Shown: piece by piece, positions 5,308 through 9,166 of the stretch
Layout of the letters: each line of letters opens with the position of its first letter
Numbering within the stretch: position 1 is the stretch's first letter
Origin: Bacteroidota bacterium
GTDB lineage: Bacteria > Bacteroidota > Bacteroidia > B-17B0 > Aurantibacillaceae
Direction of reading: 5' to 3'
Assembly: GCA_025360565.1 (NCBI GenBank)
Contig: JANYBY010000164.1
Span: forward strand, 1 to 9,166
DNA length: 9,166 nucleotides
Notes under the pieces: generated by a model
Databases searched by the model: none
What the model was told of the DNA's origin: nothing
Seen by the model: the letters and a program-made list of their open reading frames with translations, nothing else
Program-made: the position numbers and the translations under genes

Positions 5308-6875
5308 ACCTTATCCTGCAAATTAATTAATTTTTTTTCTATATACTTTTCAGAAGTAATTAATGCTGTTTGTATCCGTTTAGCATATGTAATACTGTCT
5401 ATAATCTCTTTCTGTTTCGCTTCAATTATTTGCTTCTGCGCTTCGGTTTCTTTGTTCTTTATTTCTATTAATATTTTTTGTTTACGCGTAACTTGCAACC
5501 TCTTAAAAATAAAGCTCGCAAAAAATATCACCAAAACTAAACCCACACCTATTGACCATATAACAATTTTTTGTCTTTTGCTTTTTTCGTGAAGTAGAAT
5601 TTTTTCCTCGTTTTGTTGCTCTCTCATTAAAATTTCTCTTTTTTTGTATTCAAATTCAAATTCTTTTCGCAGCATTCCTTTTTTTCCTTCTTCGCTTTTT
5701 AAAGAGTCTTTAACAAAATGATATCTTTCGTTAAACTCTAAAGCGCTTGATTTGTTCCCGGTTTCTTTATAGGCTTTATACAAGCACTCACATGCCATTT
5801 CTTCGTCCGGAAGTGTTTCCGCCTCCTGCGCTAGTTTTAAGCCTTTGGTGCACCACTCTATTCCTTTATCGTATTTTTTTTGAAGATTGTATACAAGACC
5901 AATGTTAGTTAACGAAGAAGCAATTCCGACTTTGACTTCCGTTTCGCGATATAGATCATAACTTTTTAAATAACAATCCATCGCTTTGTCATTCTCACCC
6001 ATTTGTTTATACGTATTTGCAATGCTTGCGTATGCATAAGCGGTACCAATTTTATCATTTGTTTCAAGGGTGAGTTTTAAACATTTAAAAAGATATTCAA
6101 GCGCTTCAGAGTTTTTATTCCGGCCGAGGGATGTTAAAGCCATATTATTTAAAAGGTTCGAAAGGCCCCTGTTATCCTTATATGTCTCGAACATTTTTAG
6201 GGCTCTAGAATAATATTTGTTGGCCTTATCATAATCCTCCAGCAATGCATATATATTTCCAATGTTTGTGAACATTTGCATTATTCCTTCTTTATCGTTT
6301 AATTGCTCCATGGTGATCAGGCTTTTCTGCGAATAATCTAAGGCGGTCTGATAGTCACCTTTTTCAATGTATATGCGCCCAAGGTTGCCTTGTGTGTTTC
6401 CAATTCCTATTTTATCATTGAGCACCTTTTTTAATGCCAACCCGTTCGAATAAAATTGAATGGCTCTTTCAAAGTTGCCAAGTTCGCTGTAAACCAAACC
6501 AATATTATTACAGGATCTTCCTATACCCGAATAGTCACGTAATTGAATTTTTAAGGCTAAACCTTTAACCTGATAAATAAGCGCTTTGTTAAGATCACCG
6601 GAATTATATTTGCAGACCCCAAGATTATTATAGGCCTCAGATTGCCACCAAACACTCTTAATTAACGTTGCAAAATCCAATAGTTCTTGCGAAAGAATAA
6701 ATGCCGAATCGGGGTCTTCGAAAATGTATTTTTTCCAGATAAGCGATTTCAATGCTTTTATTCTTACTGTATCCGGATTTGATTTATTTTTCCAAACTTT
6801 AAATAAGCTGTCCGGCGCTGCTGCGGTGAACAAAACGGAACAAAAAACAAAAAGTAAAAGCAACCGTATTTTCAT
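5304..6875 (-). CDS. Membrane-anchored TPR protein with coiled coil, no output domain (first of operon)
   Basis: This 523-residue protein is the promoter-proximal member of the three. A signal peptide covers about residues 1-20 (MKIRLLLLFVFCSVLFTAAA). TPR units run from about 77 to 385 with (N/S)(N/I/L)(G/A)-type motifs at 40-residue spacing (NNLG 83-86, NNIG 123-126, GNLG 163-166, TNIG 203-206, NNMA 243-246, SIAN 284-287, TNIG 323-326). A charged coiled coil (about 395-435) precedes one transmembrane helix (about 437-458) and the same 59-residue tail as its paralogues, with IEIKNKE, DSITYAKRIQTALITSEKYIE and LINLQDKV at the end. Its coiled coil is the most diverged of the three (lacks DLEKQQAVADEK). 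The ATG at 6875 directly follows the signal-peptide-like start and faces a 395-bp intergenic region that should hold the operon promoter. The TGA stop overlaps the next ATG. A sensor or scaffold role is inferred. Confidence 0.88.
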   Translation of the reverse strand: MKIRLLLLFVFCSVLFTAAAPDSLFKVWKNKSNPDTVRIKALKSLIWKKYIFEDPDSAFILSQELLDFATLIKSVWWQSEAYNNLGVCKYNSGDLNKALIYQVKGLALKIQLRDYSGIGRSCNNIGLVYSELGNFERAIQFYSNGLALKKVLNDKIGIGNTQGNLGRIYIEKGDYQTALDYSQKSLITMEQLNDKEGIMQMFTNIGNIYALLEDYDKANKYYSRALKMFETYKDNRGLSNLLNNMALTSLGRNKNSEALEYLFKCLKLTLETNDKIGTAYAYASIANTYKQMGENDKAMDCYLKSYDLYRETEVKVGIASSLTNIGLVYNLQKKYDKGIEWCTKGLKLAQEAETLPDEEMACECLYKAYKETGNKSSALEFNERYHFVKDSLKSEEGKKGMLRKEFEFEYKKREILMREQQNEEKILLHEKSKRQKIVIWSIGVGLVLVIFFASFIFKRLQVTRKQKILIEIKNKETEAQKQIIEAKQKEIIDSITYAKRIQTALITSEKYIEKKLINLQDKV

Positions 6876-7270
6876 TATTTAAACATACACAATTTATAAT
6901 TTAATTAAACCTATAATAACAATATTCGCCTTTTAGAAAAATGCGGAATGCGAATCAAATTTTCGGTTAGACTTCATTTCAAATACCTTCATTTTTAGAT
7001 ATTAGTTTGTGTTTAAAAACCGGAATTGAATCGGATGTAGTTTTTTAATGATTAATTTACTAAAATTAATATCTTATAATATACTGATAGTTAAGGTATT
7101 ACAACTTATTACCTCAAGTTAACGCTTATTTGTGTTAGCAAAAAAGTGTTAAAGTACCCAACGATTTACCTTGTTGATACCGTATTATTAATTAAAGAAG
7201 CTTGCTTTGGCGTTTATTAAAAAATTTAGCATGGTTTTTGTTTAATATAAATTAGTTTAAAGTAAATAAT
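6876..7270. other. AT-rich divergent intergenic region, no gene seen
   Basis: These 395 bases separate the starts of the TPR operon (- strand) and the LON-domain gene (+ strand), so promoters for both are expected here. I find no exact match to the Bacteroidota -7 element TAnnTTTG on either strand; the nearest on the + strand is TTGCTTTG at about 7202-7209. A perfect inverted repeat, ATTAATTT-ACTA-AAATTAAT, lies at 7051-7070 in the centre; it is made only of A and T in the stem and could be chance or an operator. No ORF of note, tRNA or terminator was recognised. Confidence 0.5.
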
Positions 7271-7864
7271 ATGAATACAAGACAATTAACAATTCCGATG
7301 TTCCCCTTGGGTTTGGTTTTATTGCCCGGCGAAACTACCAAGCTGTACATTTACGAAGAACGTTATAAGCAACTAATAAACGAATGCTTAAATAACGAAG
7401 CTTCTTTTGGAATACCGTATTTAGAAAAAGGATCCATTACCGATTTTGGCTGTGAAGTTAAGATTAAACGTATTTTAAAAACATACGAGAATGGTGAAAT
7501 GGATATTTTAATTGAAGGTACCCATTTGTTTAAATTGGTTGAATACTCCAAAGTATTAAGGCCAAAACTTTACGGCGCGGGAATTATAGAGCACATTAAT
7601 ATCCAACAAAAAATTCAATTAAATAATTTGCAGGATGCAGTGGTGAATTATTTTGGTACTGTACAAAACCAGTTTATAGATTACGATACCGTTGCGGGCT
7701 TAACCGTTTACAATGTAGCTTCATCATTGCAGTTAACACATCCCGAAAAATACAGACTCATTGCGTCAAATAACCAGCAATTGCATTTATTGAATCAGAT
7801 CAAATTCATAAACCATATTATTTTTACAGAACATCAAATAAAAGATCGGTTTATCGACAATTAA
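7271..7864 (+). CDS. LON peptidase substrate-binding-domain protein, stand-alone
   Basis: The 197-residue protein matches the N-terminal (LAN) domain of Lon protease. The opening strand pattern MFPLGLVLLPGETTKLYIYEERYKQLINECL (residues 10-40) corresponds to the family signature 'FPL-(x)-VLFPG-(x)-LPLHIFEPRY'. A later DILIEGTHLFKLVEY segment corresponds to the 'G-x-RFRV' strand. A helical C-terminal half follows. The length is normal for single-domain members, and there is no AAA+ or Ser-Lys protease domain, so it is not Lon itself. Single-domain proteins of this type are presumed to bind peptides or partners in the cytoplasm; their role in Bacteroidota is not established. It starts at ATG 7271 after an AT-rich leader and is followed after 5 bp by a small gene likely to be co-transcribed. 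Confidence 0.88.
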   Translation: MNTRQLTIPMFPLGLVLLPGETTKLYIYEERYKQLINECLNNEASFGIPYLEKGSITDFGCEVKIKRILKTYENGEMDILIEGTHLFKLVEYSKVLRPKLYGAGIIEHINIQQKIQLNNLQDAVVNYFGTVQNQFIDYDTVAGLTVYNVASSLQLTHPEKYRLIASNNQQLHLLNQIKFINHIIFTEHQIKDRFIDN

Positions 7865-7869
7865 ATAGC

Positions 7870-8067
7870 ATGGACATTCCAATCATTTCTATAGAAAATT
7901 CTACGGCGGTACCTTTAAGCAAACGTTTGTTGAAGAAAGGATCTGTATTTACAAGATCAAATAAAAAAACAAAGGGCTGGGAAAGATTTTTTGGTATGAC
8001 TCGAAAACAGTACGATAAATCGCTTTGGCCTGCTATTTTTGATGATGAAAAAAGCGCTGATAAATAA
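7870..8067 (+). CDS. Small basic protein of unknown function, 65 aa
   Basis: I do not recognise this protein. It is lysine- and arginine-rich in the middle (SKRLLKKGSVFTRSNKKTKG), followed by WERFFGMTRKQYDKSLWPAIFDDE and an acidic end. No signal peptide or membrane helix is visible, so it should be cytoplasmic. It begins 5 bp after the LON-domain gene stop and ends 10 bp before a hairpin terminator, which makes it the probable last gene of a two-gene transcript. The tight spacing, balanced composition with two Trp residues, and fit between neighbours support a real gene. A role linked to the LON-domain protein is possible but rests only on position. Confidence 0.7.
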   Translation: MDIPIISIENSTAVPLSKRLLKKGSVFTRSNKKTKGWERFFGMTRKQYDKSLWPAIFDDEKSADK

Positions 8068-8077
8068 GTTTGACTTT

Positions 8078-8095
8078 AAAGCGATCTGTTGCTTT
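8078..8095. terminator. Bidirectional hairpin terminator
   Basis: AAAGCGA (8078-8084) pairs with TTGCTTT (8089-8095) around a TCTG loop, seven pairs with one G-T wobble. On the + strand the stem runs into TTTTT (8093-8097). It lies 10 bp after the stop of the 65-aa gene and 1 bp after the stop of the convergent lipoprotein gene, so it could end both transcripts, although the - strand lacks a T-run beyond the stem. Confidence 0.55.
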
Positions 8096-8096
8096 T

Positions 8097-8324
8097 TCAA
8101 TTAACCTTACAACTCTCATTACCACTGCTACTGGCATTTGCCGCTATTTTTGTATTTTTGCAATCAGTTTCAAACTGAGTGATCTCCTGTTGAGTTGTGG
8201 CGGTAGAAGTTTCTCTTGAAATTACATTACCATTACTATCAGTACAGGTACATGTTTTTTGTCTGGAACATGAAAAAAGAGATAACGTTATAAACAGAAA
8301 TAAACTTAATTTTTTCATTTTCAT
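8097..8324 (-). CDS. Small lipoprotein with four mature cysteines besides the lipid-anchored one
   Basis: The 75-residue product starts MKMKKLSLFLFITLSLFSC, a lipoprotein signal peptide with lipobox LFSC (Cys19), so it should be lipid-anchored in the inner or outer membrane. The mature part is short and polar, with Cys25 and Cys27 in KTCTCTDSNGN, Cys55 and Cys72, a Thr/Ser-rich middle and a Ser/Gly-rich end. Four cysteines could form two disulfides in the periplasm. Small proteins opening with a CTC-T-x-x-NG motif are common in Bacteroidota as unnamed lipoproteins, from my recollection. Two in-frame ATGs (8324 and 8318) are possible starts; the first is taken. It lies 62 bp downstream of bshA on the same strand, so it may be co-transcribed, though no link to bacillithiol is shown. 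Confidence 0.75.
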   Translation of the reverse strand: MKMKKLSLFLFITLSLFSCSRQKTCTCTDSNGNVISRETSTATTQQEITQFETDCKNTKIAANASSSGNESCKVN

Positions 8325-8386
8325 ATTTTACAAAATAAAGATACTTATTTTATATAGACCTTAAAATATATATTTCTTAAAAATTC

Positions 8387-9166
8387 TTAAGCCGTTACTT
8401 TAGCTACGAGAGAATTGTAGATCTGTTCGTACTGAGGTAAAATAACCTCAACATCAAACTTTTTTGCTTGCGCAAATGCATTTTGTTTAAATTGTTTCAT
8501 CAAACTTTCATCCTTCAATAATTTAATGGCGTTAGCAGCCATATCGTCTACGTCGCCCACATTACTTGTAAAGCCGGTTTTTTCGTTAATATTTACTTCC
8601 GGTAAACCGCCACTATTCGTGCTAATCACAGGCATTTTCATGGCCATAGCCTCGAGCGCGGCCAAACCAAAACTTTCTGTTTCTGAAGGTAAAATAAAAA
8701 GATCACCAATGCTTAATACATCTTTAGGATCGGCAATTTTTCCGAGATTAATAATATCGCCACAGGTATTTAATTGCCTGCACAAAGCGTCAATAGCAGG
8801 GCGCTCCGGACCATCGCCCACCAAAATTAATTTTGCCGGAACTTCTTTTCGCACCTTGTCAAAAACCCTCAGTACATCCTCTACTCTTTTTACTTTACGA
8901 AAATTACTAACATGAATTAAAAGTTTTTCGCCATTAGGCGCGTACTGGTTCTTAATACAATGTTCGCGAGGCGCTGTGTATTCGTTTAAATTTATAAAGT
9001 TGGGCACAACCGAAATTTTATTATCGATCTTAAATGTTTTAAGCGTATCCATTTTTAAACTTTCAGAAACAGATGTAATGGCATTACTGTTATTTAACGA
9101 AAATCGGATAACAGGCTCAAATGCCGGATCCCTTCCAACCAAAGTAATATCTGTTCCGTGCAAAGT
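8387..9166 (-). CDS. bshA: BshA, N-acetyl-alpha-D-glucosaminyl L-malate synthase, 5' partial
   Basis: This GT-B fold glycosyltransferase (family GT4) joins GlcNAc from UDP-GlcNAc to L-malate, the first step of bacillithiol synthesis, in the cytoplasm. The visible frame reaches the right edge and begins TLHGTDITLVGRDP, a segment highly characteristic of BshA; the roughly 120 N-terminal residues with the first Rossmann half are outside. Downstream come VPNFIN, the second-domain opening LLIHVSNFRKVKRVEDVLRVF, KLILVGDGPER, and the nucleotide-sugar motif E-SFGLAAL-E (E-x7-E) in LPSETESFGLAALEAM followed by VISTNSGGLPEV. The stop is TAA at 8387-8389. A TTG at 9163 could be taken as a start but is the Leu of 'TLHGTD', so it is internal. 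No mutation of key residues is seen. The bacillithiol partners bshB and bshC are not in the window. Confidence 0.9.
   Translation of the reverse strand, partial: TLHGTDITLVGRDPAFEPVIRFSLNNSNAITSVSESLKMDTLKTFKIDNKISVVPNFINLNEYTAPREHCIKNQYAPNGEKLLIHVSNFRKVKRVEDVLRVFDKVRKEVPAKLILVGDGPERPAIDALCRQLNTCGDIINLGKIADPKDVLSIGDLFILPSETESFGLAALEAMAMKMPVISTNSGGLPEVNINEKTGFTSNVGDVDDMAANAIKLLKDESLMKQFKQNAFAQAKKFDVEVILPQYEQIYNSLVAKVTA

Noticed and set aside
3495..5326. Four short + strand ORFs (3495-3680, 3791-4000, 4542-4727, 5129-5326)
   Set aside because: All are antisense to the TPR genes and mirror their repeats; none has a plausible protein pattern.
2198..6875. Frameshift or nonsense mutation that cut off a phosphatase or kinase domain
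   Set aside because: The next ATG follows each of the first two stops with a 4-base overlap, and beyond the third stop the peptidase gene ends 17 bp away; no downstream frame encodes a leftover domain.
7363..7551. - strand ORF of 62 codons
   Set aside because: Antisense to the LON-domain gene.
8331..8343. -7-like element for the lipoprotein gene (TATCTTTA on the - strand)
   Set aside because: It lies only 12-19 bases before the ATG, differs from TAnnTTTG and has no matching -33 element.
8376..8391. Possible terminator hairpin (CTTAA/TTAAG) at the end of bshA
   Set aside because: Only five weak pairs, overlapping the stop codon, and no T-run follows on the - strand.
8526..8915. 129-codon ORF on the + strand
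   Set aside because: It lies wholly antisense to bshA, whose motifs are intact; the predicted protein is a Ser/Leu-rich shadow with no family pattern.

Overview
The window looks like chromosomal DNA from a member of the Bacteroidota. The sequence is AT-rich, start codons lack clear Shine-Dalgarno sequences, and the gene set is typical of that phylum: a bactofilin beside AtpZ/AtpI-like genes, a BshA glycosyltransferase, secreted TPR proteins with one membrane anchor and a 'YAKRIQTAL' tail, and a stand-alone LON substrate-binding-domain protein. No phage, insertion sequence, CRISPR, tRNA or rRNA signature was seen, and the exact genus cannot be told.

Left part (1-2180, + strand): the end of a bactofilin gene, a short gap filled by a three-tier palindromic element (328-408), then atpZ (440-640), an AtpI-like four-helix membrane protein whose GTG start overlaps the atpZ stop (640-1008), and an exported C1B-type cysteine peptidase (1017-2180). 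The first three genes match the usual lead-in to the F1Fo ATP synthase operon in this phylum, but atpB does not follow; the peptidase takes its place and the region then meets a convergent operon.

Middle (2198-6875, - strand): the most unusual part. Three paralogous TPR proteins (523, 554 and 482 residues, in transcription order from 6875 downwards) are joined by two ATGA start/stop overlaps, so they form one translationally coupled operon. Each has a signal peptide, a run of 40-residue TPR units in near-perfect 120-nt register, a coiled coil, one transmembrane helix and a tail of exactly 59 residues. The tail resembles the linker that precedes SpoIIE-type phosphatase domains in related proteins, yet all three end there with no output domain. 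They look like a set of membrane-anchored sensors or scaffolds whose effector, if any, is encoded elsewhere.

Right part (6876-9166): a 395-bp AT-rich divergent intergenic region, then a LON-domain protein (7271-7864) and a 65-residue basic protein of unknown function (7870-8067) on the + strand. A hairpin terminator (8078-8095) separates these from a small cysteine-containing lipoprotein (8097-8324) and the C-terminal two thirds of bshA (8387 to the right edge) on the - strand. BshA makes the first intermediate of bacillithiol, the low-molecular-weight thiol of many Bacteroidota.
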